From assembly GCF_016808335.1 (NCBI RefSeq), contig NC_053141.1, positions 4,766,711 through 4,830,710 of the forward strand: 64,000 bases of DNA, in the 5' to 3' direction. Position numbers and translations under genes: made by a program. This DNA comes from Panicum virgatum. Lineage: Eukaryota > Streptophyta > Magnoliopsida > Poales > Poaceae. Positions 32,138 through 44,198 of the stretch are shown piece after piece; position 1 is the stretch's first letter; each line of letters begins with the position of its first letter. Under the pieces are notes generated by a model, which searched no databases, was not told the DNA's origin, and saw only the letters and a list, made by a program, of their open reading frames with translations.

Positions 32138-32664
32138 TGTTGACAGCCAAATTTGGCATCTGCTGAGGTCGACCGGTCTGACCGGTCGGGCCGACCGGTC
32201 AAACCGGTCAGGTCTGTACAGTCCGAGTAGAATTAGATTTTTTGTAAAGAGTCCTCATGTAATCCTACTCGTGAAGGGGTACGTCTTCCCCGGCCTATAA
32301 ATATAAAAGCTAAGGCCGATTGAGGTTATTCCCAATCGAATCAATACAAAAATCGCATTACTTTTATCTCTCAAACCCTAGCCTTTTCCAACCCTAGATT
32401 GCTTTCTTCCTTCGTCCCGGCGGCGTTTGAAGACGTTCTGAGTGGCCTGCCGATCTCAGAGCAACCCTACGATCATGAGCTCCGACGGGGTCCCTCCCGA
32501 GCTCGCTGTTCTAGGTTTCCAGCGAGTCCCTGCTTGCACCGGTCAGACCGGTCGGCGATACCGGTCAGACCGGTCCGCCCAGGGTTTCGCGAGTGTTGAT
32601 CGTTGTGACGATCGTTCGTGCGTTCTAGCACATTCGAGTGTGTTAGCGCAATTCTGTGTCAACA
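32138..32664 (+). repeat. 3' LTR of the Tat-type element
   Basis: 527 bp, same ends and length as the 5' LTR. TATAAATA at 32296-32303. Followed by target copy GTATC. Confidence 0.95.
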
Positions 32665-32751
32665 GTATCATATGTATGTGCAGGTACATAGTAAAAACTA
32701 TGTATTTGGAAAATCTAAAATGTAACGATCTATATTTGAAAAAGAAGGGAG

Positions 32752-33077
32752 TGTTTACTTGGAAATATATATTCCTGCAGAATTAATTAGTAGACAAAAC
32801 TTTTGTCAAACTAATGCCAGGGTCCACATCTTTCTTTAAAAGACGAAACCTGACCCTGGTATTGGCACCTCATTCGTCCACGTCATCTCTTTTGGATAAC
32901 CGTCCGATTTCAATCGGACACCAAGTACAGACGCTCCAGCAGGCATCTCCGGAGCATTCTTGAGCTATCCTCGTCCTCACTGCGCCTCCGTCTCCACGTG
33001 GCCTTACATGCATGAAAGCATTGTGATCGAACTACTATATATACACTACTAGGATCCATTCATCCATACTACTAGTG
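32752..33077. other. Intergenic DNA, nothing recognised
   Basis: No gene-like frame. It precedes the first copy of a diverged direct repeat. Confidence 0.4.
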
Positions 33078-33451
33078 GCAGGTAGCTGCAAATATAACTT
33101 GATTTCATTGTACCAATAAATTTGTATAGTGCGGATGATGTCACACATAAAGAAAGCTTGTAAGATATTTAATCTCTCGAGTTTATCTGAAAATTAAAAA
33201 TACTCAATGTAGTAGGTTTCATCAAGATTAACTTGATGAAGGTTGCGTGGTCATTGTAACGCATGGCTTACATCCAAAAATATCTATCTGTTCCACGAAA
33301 ATATGGCTAAGTATTTTAATGTAGTTGGGTCCAAAATGATGGATCAATTGATATGGAAATAACTTGTATGGTTCATAAATAATCGGCATAATATAAAAAT
33401 ACGAAACCCACGCATCCCAGGATGCTTCATTGGAGATAGAAGGTTGTTACG
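33078..33451. repeat. Diverged direct repeat, copy A
   Basis: Starts GGTAGCTGCAAATATAACTT and matches 34677-35050 in order and strand, with many substitutions and small indels. Conserved islands include TACTCAATGTAGTAGGTTT, GATGGATCAATTGATATGGA and TTCATTGGAGATAGAAGG. Both copies are non-coding. Confidence 0.85.
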
Positions 33452-34676
33452 CATTTGGAGGTAAACTAATTAAGGGGAATGTTTCTTCTCAAGGTCTTGT
33501 CACCTCGCGGCTAGCAGCAGCCAGCCGCAACAAACGCTCGAGCGTGCAAGATGCGCATGCTTGCATGCCCCCGGTGATTTCTCGGAAGGGGTAAAGGAGA
33601 AACTGGTACGGTGATAGAAGGGGGAGGGAGGTGGGGCTATGACCGCATAGATCATCGCTGGAGCTTTCCATCACGATGACTGAGAGCGGCGGCTCCCACC
33701 ATCCACCGATGTCTGAGGCAAGCTCCAGAGGCTGAATCAGTGGCGGAGGTGCCACCCCACCATTGCAATCAGGTACCTCGCTGCTGGCGCCCTTCTCCCA
33801 CAAGCACCCTCGTAGGAAGATGGCTCTCCATCAGGAGCAACGGCACTGGAGGTCTCAGCCTGCGCGACACCTGCCGCCGCCGGCGATCGGAAGGGGATCA
33901 ACGCGACCCGATCGGAACATGTTTTGCATAAAACCCCCTATTTAGATCGTGATTATGAATATCTGTCCATTTATTTACATAAAACCTCCTACTTCGGATC
34001 ATGATCTCATTATTTACAAATAAAACCCTATATCAGACCTGATATTTTCCAAATTTGCCCCCATTTTGCGCCTGCAATCTTCAAAGATCTTTGTCCAACA
34101 CTACTATTGTAATTTTGCTGAGTGTTAGTACCAAATTGGTGCCGGTGATGTAGTATTTTATTCCACCAGCTAGTATAGCTCGTCAGGGAAAGTTGGTCGG
34201 TAAATGTTTTGTCACTAATTCAATATTACTCTCGGCGAGAATGCATATTATACTATATCAACTTCAGTCAATTAGTACAAGGAATAGTTAACTATCCAAT
34301 CCCCGTCAGCCACCTGTAGGAAATAGACGTGAATCTTGTAGTGACATAGCCGTCGCCACCGTCTCAGTCAGCGACAGCCGCCGCCCTCACCGCCACTGAT
34401 GAGGAGTTGCCGGAGATATGAGGCAGCCAGGCAGGCCTTGGAAGGTTCTGTTCGCATCTATCTCTCTCCGTAGTCGTAGCGTTCCTCCTGCTTGCAACAG
34501 CTTCCAGACTTGATGGTTAGACTTGAACTCAACTTCCTGGTGCCTCCCAAGCCCAGGGCGCATCTCATGCATGAAAGCAGCTGCATTCCTGTCGATATCA
34601 TCCTCATATGTGTAGAGTTTTATTTGTGGCTTTGGAGCTGTGAGATGCTCAATATATATTCATACAACTCTATTGG
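33452..34676. other. Spacer between direct repeats
   Basis: Contains GC-richer patches (33490-33910, 34340-34480) with overlapping short frames of no recognisable family. A GGTGCCTCCCAAGCCCAGGG segment near 34540 resembles segments elsewhere in the window. Confidence 0.35.
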
Positions 34677-35050
34677 TAGGTAGCTGCAAATATAACTTGA
34701 TTTCATTGTACTCACAAATTGATATAGCCCAGATGATGTGACAAATAAAGTAACCTTGTAAGACATTTAATCTATCAAGTCTATATGAAAATTGAAAGTA
34801 CTCAATGTAGTAGGTTTTATCAAGATTATCTGATGAAGGTTGTGTGGCCCTTGTAATGCAGGGTTAACATCCAAAAATATATATCGGACCAAATACGGCT
34901 AAGGATTTTAATGCACTTGATCAATCCACCTTGATGGATCAATTGATATGGAAATAAATTTTCTCATTCATAAATAATCAGCATGAACAATAGGAAACCC
35001 ACGCATACAGCCATACATGAAGCTTCATTGGAGATAGAAGGGTGTTACCA
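34677..35050. repeat. Diverged direct repeat, copy B
   Basis: Second copy of the repeat at 33078-33451, about 1.6 kb downstream. The degree of change suggests an old duplication. Confidence 0.85.
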
Positions 35051-36092
35051 TTACGAATTGAATTTTGAAGATTTGGATGTAAACTAGGAGATACAGTGCA
35101 GGTAAGTAATATCTTCATATGTATGACTAGTTGATCACATTCAATGGGCTGAAGAAATTGCTTGTACGTAATATAACTTCGCTACTCCATGACATTTCCA
35201 TCAAGGTTTCAAATGCCTATTATCAATTATTATAACATTGCATAAGCTCAGGAGTTGGGAGCATTCTTGATCCCATGTACCTAACCTACAGAAAGAAGGT
35301 TTTATAATACATTAATGTGACCAACTATGTTTAACCTGAATTATTATCCTAAGAACCTAAGACCTCTTCGATGATCACCGACCGTCCTTGCTCAATTGAT
35401 AATTTGCCAGCAACACCAATAGCAACAGATTATATAGTAGACCATCACTTAAGTTGACAGAAGGTCCAGCGGCACCTTGAGTCCTTATAGCTGACAGGAA
35501 GTTGAGGTGCTTCAAGTAGATGGATCCATGATGAAGACCTTGATACCTATAAAAACGATGTTTGCTAAGATACGAACCAAAACGTCCCAACTATTGAACT
35601 ATGCAATCTGCATCTTAACTTCAATTCTTAAAAAAAATAAATCAATTTTGTCATTTTTCAGTTCAGTCTGGAATGATCAAACGGTCACGGAACAACAAAA
35701 TAATTTAACATTAGAAACTGCCATTTAAATGTACAGATGTTCCTTAGGAGAGCAAAATGCTGATGATATGGTACAGCAAAATGCGACATACTTGATTCGT
35801 TCATCTTTAGCCATTATTGTTACAACTCCATCTCTGCCTTTGCTGTTTTCTTTGCAAACCTGAGAATGCTCTCTGGAACGAAAGCGCCCTATTTGAAAAG
35901 AAATAATGTATCACACACCCTAGAATATAATTACCCATTAAACATAGACAGGATAGCATATAATCAAAATCCAGGTAATCAGACTCAAGCAATAAACAAA
36001 GGAGAAGTGCAGGGAGAGAAAAAAAATGATCGTAAGGCTCACAGAAGTGCCGGGAGAAAATCACTATTGTCTTGTGTTTAATCTTAGATAAC
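35051..36092. other. Intergenic DNA, nothing recognised
   Basis: AT-rich with only short frames; no supported feature. Confidence 0.4.
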
Positions 36093-36095
36093 TAG

Positions 36096-36867
36096 CACTA
36101 CCAGAAAACAGCACATTCGTCCCTACACGTTAATACCGGGCGCACTTTGGTCCGGTACTAAAGGTCAATTTAGTACCGGGCGGTACGCACAGTGCTCTGA
36201 GAGCCGAATAGTACCGGCTGGAACCACCACTGGCGTCGAGAGGTAACCATTTAGTACCGGCTGGTGGCTCCAGCCGGTACTAAATAGCACCAAAAAATTT
36301 AATACTGGACAGAAACACCACCCGGTATAAAAAGATATTCTATTTGTACCGGACGTAGCCTCCGTCCAGTACTAACTGACCATGGGCACAAAAAAATCTT
36401 CTGGTGGGCAGCCGCGCGGCCTTTATCTCTTCCCTCTTCTCCCTTTTTTTTCATTTTCAGATATGTAGGTCAATGTTGAATCCTTTCTTAGTGAATTTGG
36501 TGTTGTATAATTTTTCTTATAATTTTAGATCTTTATAATTTTGGCTTGAATGTTGCGAAGCTTTTCCTATTCCTCATCCCTTTCTTTCTACTCTCAGATT
36601 TCTTGCCACCCTCATTGCTTATTATTTTTCTTTGTTCTTGAAGAACAGAGGTCTGTTCTTGTTCTTGAAGAACAGAGAAAAAGACGGAGCAACAATGGTA
36701 GAAAGAAAAACAAAAGGAGAGAGAAAAGGATGAGAAACGGGAGAAGCAATCTAATTTTTTTGCGCGAAAATATGTTTAGTACCGGTCGGTGTTCTTGATC
36801 GGTACTAAATACGTTATTTAGTACCGGTCAGACCGACCGGTACTAAATGCATAGTTTTCTAGCAGTG
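36096..36867. mobile_element. Non-autonomous CACTA element, 772 bp
   Basis: Ends CACTACCAGAAAAC and GTTTTCTAGCAGTG, target duplication TAG at 36093-36095 and 36868-36870. Subterminal units are TTTAGTACCGG(CTGG) and inverse CCGGTACTAAA. No transposase. A TTCTTGAAGAACAGAG word is duplicated at about 36635 and 36661. Confidence 0.9.
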
Positions 36868-36870
36868 TAG

Positions 36871-37011
36871 ATTGACAAATGAGTACAGCTTGGCAAATAA
36901 TGTCAGTGGCTTAAACTCTAGTACAGCTTGCCAAATAATGTCAGTGGCTTCGTCTTTGACTGAGCGAGCAGTGAGCCGTTCATTCTTATTATAGTCTCTC
37001 TAAAATTCCAG
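36871..37011. other. Short intergenic segment
   Basis: A 29 bp phrase around AGCTTGCCAAATAATGTCAG is repeated twice (36885-36945). It ends with a polypyrimidine-AG (TCTCTCTAAAATTCCAG) that would serve as acceptor for the next feature. Confidence 0.4.
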
Positions 37012-37194
37012 GTGAACAAACATGCTCAAGACTCACAGAAGAATATTGGCCGTGTTATCCATGTCACCATGTACGTCAGCATGGTGCCCTCCATACATGA
37101 GTTCATGTTCCCCGAGGCCTCGAGACGAATGCAGAAGCCAGGACATGATATCGATCTCACGGTAGCACCCTTAGCCCCAACACTCCAGATGTAA
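37012..37194 (+). pseudogene. Orphan terminal exon, family not recognised
   Basis: After a plausible 3' splice site (AG at 37010-37011) there are 60 codons in phase 0 to TAA 37192-37194. They have protein-like composition (HVTMYVSMVPSIHEFMFPEA, then RRMQKPGHDIDL). No upstream exon of the same gene can be seen; the CACTA element just upstream may have separated it. I cannot name the family. Confidence 0.4.
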
Positions 37195-39080
37195 CCAGCC
37201 TATTTCATGCAACATGACGCTTGATCCGAATGCCTCCAATTCCCACAACCCAGTAATTTTAACTTCTGTCCCAGAATGAAGCATGGAGTAGGGAAAGCTT
37301 GGAGCACTGGAGCTTGAATAATACTCCTAATTCGTCGAAGTGTTTGCCAACAAGCCGATAAGGTGCCAATGGATATATAGGTCTACCTCTCAGAGACAAC
37401 CTTCTTCATTTATCAATGGTCTTAAAGTGCCTGACCAACTGAAAAGCAGAAGGCCAACTACCCTTGTGTACCATTTATAGGGCCAGTTTGGTAGAACACT
37501 GATGGCGGTTAGTCAGGGTAAAACAGCGAGCCAGATGGAAGGCAAGAATCTAGAAATAAACTGGGCAATCCAATGTCAGCGATATCCATTGAGTTTGGAA
37601 CTCCTCTATCAGAGAATTGTAGTCAGTCGATTAACAAGAGAACTAGTGCTTAAAAGTATAAATAAATTAACTAAATTAACACCACTGTGTTGTCTGTGCT
37701 GCCTACAACTACAAGCCAGCGTTGGCTGCTGCCCAGCATTCGTTCATGTTGCAATCCATGTTATGGCCGAGCATTTGGCGGATCGGAGGAGCACGACCCC
37801 TCTACATTGGCTTCCGCTTTAGGTCTCACTGGTAGCCAGTGCCTCTGTGTTATGCTTGGGCCCATGAATCCCAACTATGCATGGTACCTCCCACACCCAA
37901 GTATGTAAAGCATCATATTACGCATTTCAAGTGGCGGCCTTACATGAAAGCATTGTACGTAGCCGCCTAGAGGCATATAATAAGACGGGCCATGTTGTCT
38001 GTCATCAGTAGCAACTCCTTTAATTTCAGATAGATGTTACACTTTGTTGTCTGATACCATGTGATCTTTCCCATTCATTTCATTCTTACAAGCCATTTGC
38101 TCTCGAACTTGGAAAACTACACGACAACAATCTAGTGTATGTTCTAGCCTCACTGAAAACAACATATGTCCTCTCTTTGCTAGGTTAGCCCTATCACGAT
38201 CTTGGCTTGCTTATTTATCTAGAGCTTCAGTCCTGAATGCCACCTATTCCAAGCGCGCATGCATGCCTTTCTTCGTATACAGAGCTAATGCTTCAGGCCA
38301 ATAATCTGAAAACTAAAACTTGCACGAGAGAGCATTGCATCGACGCTTGCGGCAACGACTTCATTGACTTCTTTTCCGCACTAGTCCGAACAGTTTACAT
38401 GGAGAGCGCTCTCTGCAGCGTTAATAGGAGACCCCTCGCATATTACTATTTAAGTATTTATAGGAGATACTGACCACATGAGGAGAAGGCAGCGACAGAT
38501 AAGATTGCTATATAATGTCATCAATTACAAATCAATTTCAGATTAAAAAAGCAGTAGTTTTCAAACTAAACATCCAAATCAAATTATAATTATCCCGTTT
38601 TGTCCGTTCCAACAAGGACTTCAAAACAAGGATCTCACTTGGGTATGTGTTGATCAAAATAGAGAAGTTACTTTGTTAAATCAAATCTTACTTTGTCTAT
38701 TATATAAATTAGTCAAAAGTTATAAATGGTCTGTGAAGTTATTCTTTCTGACCACAAAAGTTACTTTTTCTAACATTCATCCACTGAAATGTTACTTTTT
38801 CTTAACATTTACAGAATACAAATTTACTTTTTATACTCATCAGTTATACTAAAGTATTGAGAAGTTACTTCTTCATATAAAAATAAAAATTACTTCTTCG
38901 TAAGTTAAATGTTCTTCCTACCATATTAAAACAGTACAAATCAAAGTGGCCAAGTTATAAATATCTTAAAACAAAAATTGTTTCTTCAAATATTGAATGT
39001 TACTTCCTACCATATTTAAGTATAATATATAAATTTAAGTAGCCAAGTTATATCTTATAGCAAGGGTGGGTAGCTAGCAG
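37195..39080. other. Intergenic DNA with an AT-rich motif cluster
   Basis: No gene is supported. From ~38640 to 39060 the sequence is very AT-rich and repeats AAGTTACTTTTT / GTTACTTCTTC-like words at least ten times. This suggests a decayed repeat, possibly a non-autonomous transposon; no ends were found. Confidence 0.35.
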
Positions 39081-39609
39081 GTGCACGGTACTCCTACAGA
39101 ACTAAAGCAAGCAACAAGTAGCGAGTGCACTCGCGCACTTCAAGGAACGTGCAACCTGAAAAAGCAAAAATCATAGAGTGGCTCACCAGATAGAGTTATT
39201 TGGAGAGGCCTCTTCGAATATTTTTTTTTATTTTTTTGGTGACGAGCATGAGGTAAAGTCCGATGCGTAGTCCGATGCAACTCTTGTATAATTTACCTGC
39301 AGTCCAACTTGTCCCCCGATGGTTGAGGCGGATTGCTGCGAAACGCCACGGGCAGTCGTCGGCAACTTGAGTGGACCATTGTGCATGAGGCTTCCTGGTC
39401 TGTTGATTCTTGAGGTCTGCATGCCACCCGAGCGAGTGCAGTCTGCACACCTGCAGGTAGATTCCCTGGTGCATCCCATTGCCATGACTGATGAGTCCAT
39501 GACAAGCATTTCTATAGCACTCTTCTCTAGAAATCGTAGAAACTAAAAGTACACCATGCATGCATTCGTACTTGCTGAATGTGATTCTCACAGAAGTTGG
39601 ATTCGTGCG

Positions 39610-39698
<89 letters not shown>

Positions 39699-41145
39699 AA
39701 TTTGTCTATTTATACACAAATGTGGAAGAAAGATGTACGAGCCATACTATCATTAAGTGTTTTGTACCAACCAATAAATAGTACACATTCTATTATTAAC
39801 TACTACTCCATCCTTTCCTTTTTATTTGATTTTTAAAAATGCAAAAGAGTCTGTTCGCACTTTTTTACATTTCTTCTGCTTTTTTAGATAATGGATTAAT
39901 CTGGCCTCTATGTCCACAAGATGGATATATACGGTTAATAGTTACAAGAGTTCTTAGACTCATCCTCAAAATGAGGTGTTTCATAAATATATAAAGAAAA
40001 CTCTAAAATAAAGGGGAAAATTTTAGAAGACTAAGTTTCAATCTTCTCATTCGTTCATGCTTCAATCTTTTTTATGCCTCTTATATTATCTAGATACAGT
40101 TGTACCATCTGTTCATACACACACGCACCACCCTACACAAAAAAAAAGTGTCGCCAATGCCAACAGGCATGAAGCCAGACTAAGATTTCTCCATACATCT
40201 CCTCAAAGTCATGATCACACGCCTAAGCTAGTATAGATAGCCGGACCTCCATGAAGTCGTCGCCCCACACACTGCCGACCCCAGTACCTCTGCATCCTAT
40301 CGCATAGCGCTGCCACCCAGCCAGCCCGCCGCAGCCAATAAGCAATCATGCAGGGCGGGAGCACCGGCACTAAACATGGCCCGGGGACTGAAGTTGCAGA
40401 GCTCCTCGCACCAGCAAGCGGCTGCCCGGACCCAAGACCCCCCCCCCCCGGGCGGGACGGACCAGGGCGAGAGTTTTTGCGCCTCAACAATGATGCAGCC
40501 CCGAAGCTCCGGCCGAGACCCCAATACGGCCACCGCCGGCAAGCACGGAGGTCGCTGCCAGAGGCTGTCGATGGAGGACGAGAGGAGGAAGAGTGCTTCA
40601 CTGCCACCATCTATCCTCGCCGCCACACAGGCTTCCGGTAGCCGGCTCTGGTGGTGGCATGGCGGGGGAGAGGTAGATGGGGGCTGGGGCCTAGTGGGTG
40701 GCGGCTAGGGTTGCCGCCCATGCCAGAGGAGGCGAAGGGTTGCGGTCCTACATTTTTGCTACTAAAAGCACAAGTTCAAGAAAACATAGCATATGAAGAG
40801 TTCAAGATCATGCGTGACCAAATGGATATAGTGAACATTGCTTCCGGATGAATTACAAAGCCTCTGTACCCAACCTTTTGTTTTACCTTCAGAGCTCCGA
40901 AATGACCTCTCATTCATCATCGACTTGTAAAATTAGGGTCTGTTATCGAAAACAAGTTTACAATATATTGAAAACTGCAGAGGTATCCAATTGAACTTTG
41001 TTTCACTGTTTGAGGTGTATCAACCACCAGCTGCTAAGAGCCTAATAAGAGAGCCTACTAAGACCTCTTCCATGCGCTGCTATAGAAACCATTTTCGAGG
41101 CCGGTTCTAGTAGTGTCTCCACTGGTAACAAAGATATCCTAGTTA
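39081..41145. other. Intergenic DNA with microsatellite and CACTA-like remnant
   Basis: Contains the CA/TA microsatellite at 39612-39696, a GC-rich patch at 40250-40730 with a C13 run near 40438, and at 41103-41116 a CCGGTTCTAGTAGTG end typical of a CACTA right terminus. No left partner and no gene found. Confidence 0.35.
39612..39696. repeat. Compound (AC)n(AT)n microsatellite
   Basis: About 17 AC units followed by about 25 AT units. Confidence 0.95.
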
Positions 41146-41246
41146 CATGTCATATAACAACCAACATCAACATCAACATCAACAAAGCCTTTTAATCCCA
41201 AGCAAGTTAGGGTAGGCTAGAGTTGAAACCCAACAAAGACCATTAT

Positions 41247-42785
41247 TCATGGTTCTGGCACGTGAATCGCGGCTTTCCAAGCACTCCTATCCAAGGACAA
41301 ATCTCTAGGTATACTCCAGTCTTTCAAGTCTCTTCTAATTGTTTCTTCCCATGTCAACTTCGGCTGGCCCCTGGCTCTCCTCATATTACCGTCGTGCTTT
41401 AGGATACCACTATGCACTGGTGCCTTTGGTGGTCTCCGTTGGACATGTCCAAACCATCTCAGCCGGTGTTGGATAAACTTTTCTTCCATTGGTGCTATCC
41501 CTAGCCTATCCCATATATCATCATTTCGAACTCGATCCATCCTTGTATGCCCACAAATCCAACACAACATGCGCATTTCTGCAATACTTAATTGTTGGAC
41601 GTGCCGCCTTTTTGTAGGCCAACATTCCGCACCATACAACATTGCCGTTCTAATTGCTGTTCTATAAAACTTGCCTTTTAACTTCTGAGGTACCTTCTTG
41701 TCACAAAGGACGCCAGATGCTTGGCACCACTTCATCCATCCCGCTTTGTTTCTATGACTAACATCCTCATCAATATCTCCATCTCTCTGTAGCATCGATC
41801 CCAAATATCGAAAGGTATCCCTTTTGGGCACTACTTGGCCTTCCAAACTAACATCTCCCTCCTCATGAGTGGCGCCGAAGTCACACCTCATATACTCAGT
41901 TTTAGTCCTGCTAAGTCTAAAACCTTTGGACTCTAGCATTTGCCGCCACAACTCCAGCTTCCTATTCACTCCCGCACGGCTTTCATCAACTAACACGACA
42001 TCATCAGCGAAAAGCATACACCAAGGAATATCACCTTGTATGTCTCTTGTGACTTCATCAATCACTAGGGAAAAAATATACGGGCTCAAAGCTGATCCTT
42101 GATGTAGTCCTATCATTATCAGAAAGTCATCTGTGTCACCATCAATTGTTCGGACCCTAGTCATTACATTATTGTACATGTCCTTAATGAGGGCCACATA
42201 CTTTGTTGGGACTTTATGCCTATCCAAAGCCCACCACATCACATTCCGTGGTATCTTGTCATAAGCCTTCTCAAAGTCAATGAAAACCATGTATAGGTCC
42301 TTCTTCTGCTCTCTATACCGCTCCATGACATGTCTTATTAGGAAAATTACTTCTATAGTTGACCTTCCAAGCATGAAACCAAACTGGTTCATAGTGACCC
42401 GCGTCATCCCTCTCAAACGATGCTCAATAACTCTCTCCCATAGCTTCATAGTATGGCTCATCAACTTAATTCTCTGGTAGTTGGTGCAGCTTTGAATATC
42501 CCATTTGTTCTTGTAGATCGGCACCAATATACTCCTTCTCCACTCTTCAGGCATCTTGTTCGACTGAAAAATACGGTTGAAAAGTTTTGTTAGCCAAACT
42601 ATAGCTATATCACCTAGGCACCTCCACATCTCGACTGGAATACCATCAGGGCCTGTCGCCTTACCTCCTTTCATCCTTTTCAACGCCTCTTTGACCTCAG
42701 ATTCTTGAATCCTCCTCACAAAGCGACTGTTGGTGTCATCAAAAGAGTCGTCCAGCTGAAAAGTTGTATTCTCATTATCTCCGTT
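41247..42785 (-). pseudogene. LINE reverse transcriptase
   Basis: About 512 codons open on the minus strand, ending at 41247. RT motifs are in order: GGKATGPDGIPVEMW, PIYKNKWDIQSCTNYQRI, DFEKAYDKIPR, GLHQGSALSPYIFSLV, and the catalytic MLFADDVVLV (FADD). The C-terminal part has a zinc-like C/H region (CWICGHTRMDRVRNDDIWDRL) and HRLRWFGHVQRRP, typical of plant RTE LINEs. The RT domain is uninterrupted, but the ORF lacks its N-terminal half, which lies past the Ty3 insertion and contains stops. Confidence 0.92.
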
Positions 42786-43917
42786 TGTTGACGCAAAAAT
42801 CAACACACTGGAATCCGAGGGCAAGTATTCGCCAAGCACGGAAAAGTCAACCAAACGTGCCAGTCAATTTGATTTGAAATTGACAAGGGAGAAAACAAAG
42901 TCAAATTCGAAAGCGTATCGGCTGGGATTCCGAATATCTCTCAGATGGGCGTATCGGCAAGCTTTGCCGATACTATAGACGACAAAAAGATATTAAATGC
43001 AAGCGCGTAATAAACGAGCGTATCGGCAAGATCAGTCGATACACTAAACGACAAAACCGGCTTTGAACAGCCGATCGTGTATGTATGACAAGATCTAAAC
43101 TACGAATGTGTAGCTCAGATGATGTGAAGCTAAAAACAGATCTAAACCGGCTCTTGAGATAACAAAAGTGTTACTCCAAAACATAAAGCCGATCTAATAT
43201 ATTTTTAGATATGATAATGGCCAAAAAGCATAGGAAAACCTACAAATCTAGCCGATATCGATAATTGGTGAATAAATCTAGACGAGACGACAGCGATACG
43301 CCCGGAAGTCAAAGCCTAGATAAACTCGATAACTTTTAAATAGATTTGAACGAAGCCACAGCGATGCGCCTGGTAGCTAAAGCTCAAATATACTCGGTAA
43401 AACGAAGACCCACTAGCAAATCAAGTCGCTTGAATGTTAGGTGTCCTTGATCAACTTGAAAGAACTCGTCGAAAAAAGAAGAGAAAAGGCGAAGTCGCCG
43501 AAAAAGTGCAAAGGAATTGTAAAGTTTGTTGTATTGGATGTGTATCAAGTTTTTCCGGTCCCTTACAACTGATATATATAGCATAGCGCTATCAAGTCCT
43601 AGCCGATTACGGCAAACATTACTTGACTTAAAAGAAAAGACTATCTAAAGATAAACTACTTTCAATATTACAACCGAATCATCAAGATTCTCGTAGAGTC
43701 CGGATCCTCTCCTCCTCCCTTGACTTCATCGGCAACTCTCCATCGGCTGGATACCAGAGCTAGCGGATCAGCATCTTCAAAGCATATTCTTCTGGCCCAT
43801 CGGACGGACTCCATCGGCCGATTCCAACACTATGCAACTTTTTGTTTCTTCTAAATCGGCCACCTCCTCTTCACAAAAATCACCTTCCTTGACACGTGTC
43901 AAAAAACAGTGTCAACA
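42786..43917 (-). repeat. 3' LTR (left) of the minus-strand Ty3 element
   Basis: 1,132 bp, with a TATA-type stretch (GATATATATA) at 43571-43580 read on the minus strand. Rich in GCCGAT/ATCGGC words. Confidence 0.9.
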
Positions 43918-43935
43918 CATGCCCCCTAGTTTCGG
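43918..43935 (-). promoter_or_regulatory. Polypurine tract (minus strand)
   Basis: On the minus strand reads AAACTAGGGGGCATG next to the left LTR. Its location defines the element orientation. Confidence 0.7.
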
Positions 43936-44198
43936 AGTAACAGATCTGTTGCTCCGAAATTACTGTTAATCACTACTGCCAACGTTCAAATTTACCTAAA
44001 TCTCCCAATCATACGATGTATCGAATCCCCATTTTGCCCTTGAGCAAAGGTTATAAATATCTCCATCTTCTTCTCCGCTAGCACTTCTCCTGTAGCACCT
44101 CTGCTTCCTTCTCTATTCAAGAACACACTCGCTTTGCCGCCGCCACTGCAGCTTCCTAGGGTTTCAAGGATCCAAGTCCAAGAACTCCCCCTCCGGCA

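Larger units (their letters stand above)
23785..32664 (+). mobile_element. Ty3/gypsy retrotransposon, Tat type, near-complete
   Basis: 8,880 bp with 527 bp LTRs (TGTTGACAG...GTGTCAACA) and target duplication GTATC at 23780-23784 and 32665-32669. The two LTRs differ at ten positions by direct comparison (1.9%), so the insertion is young. Domain order is gag, protease, RT, RNase H, a second archaeal-type RNase H, integrase. That order and the lack of a chromodomain place it with the Tat/Retand group. The coding region has one in-frame stop and three frame changes, so this copy is probably not autonomous. Confidence 0.95.
23567..32751. mobile_element. Stowaway MITE split by two later insertions
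   Basis: Left end CTCCCTCC (after TA at 23565-23566), right end AAGAAGGGAG at 32751. The left arm TAGATCCCTTTAGCTTTTCTAGATA is inverted relative to the right arm, which runs through CTATGTATTTGGAAAATCTAAA. Removing the 140 bp element (23613-23752) and the Ty3 element (23785-32664) plus one target copy each restores an ordinary short Stowaway. The right TA has changed to TG. Confidence 0.8.

Noticed and set aside
39556..39836. Frames of Thr-His and Ile-Tyr repeats
   Set aside because: Pure translation of the AC/AT microsatellite.
41103..41116. A complete CACTA element ending here
   Set aside because: Only a right-end-like CCGGTTCTAGTAGTG is seen. No left terminus, target duplication or subterminal array was found, so only a remnant is noted.
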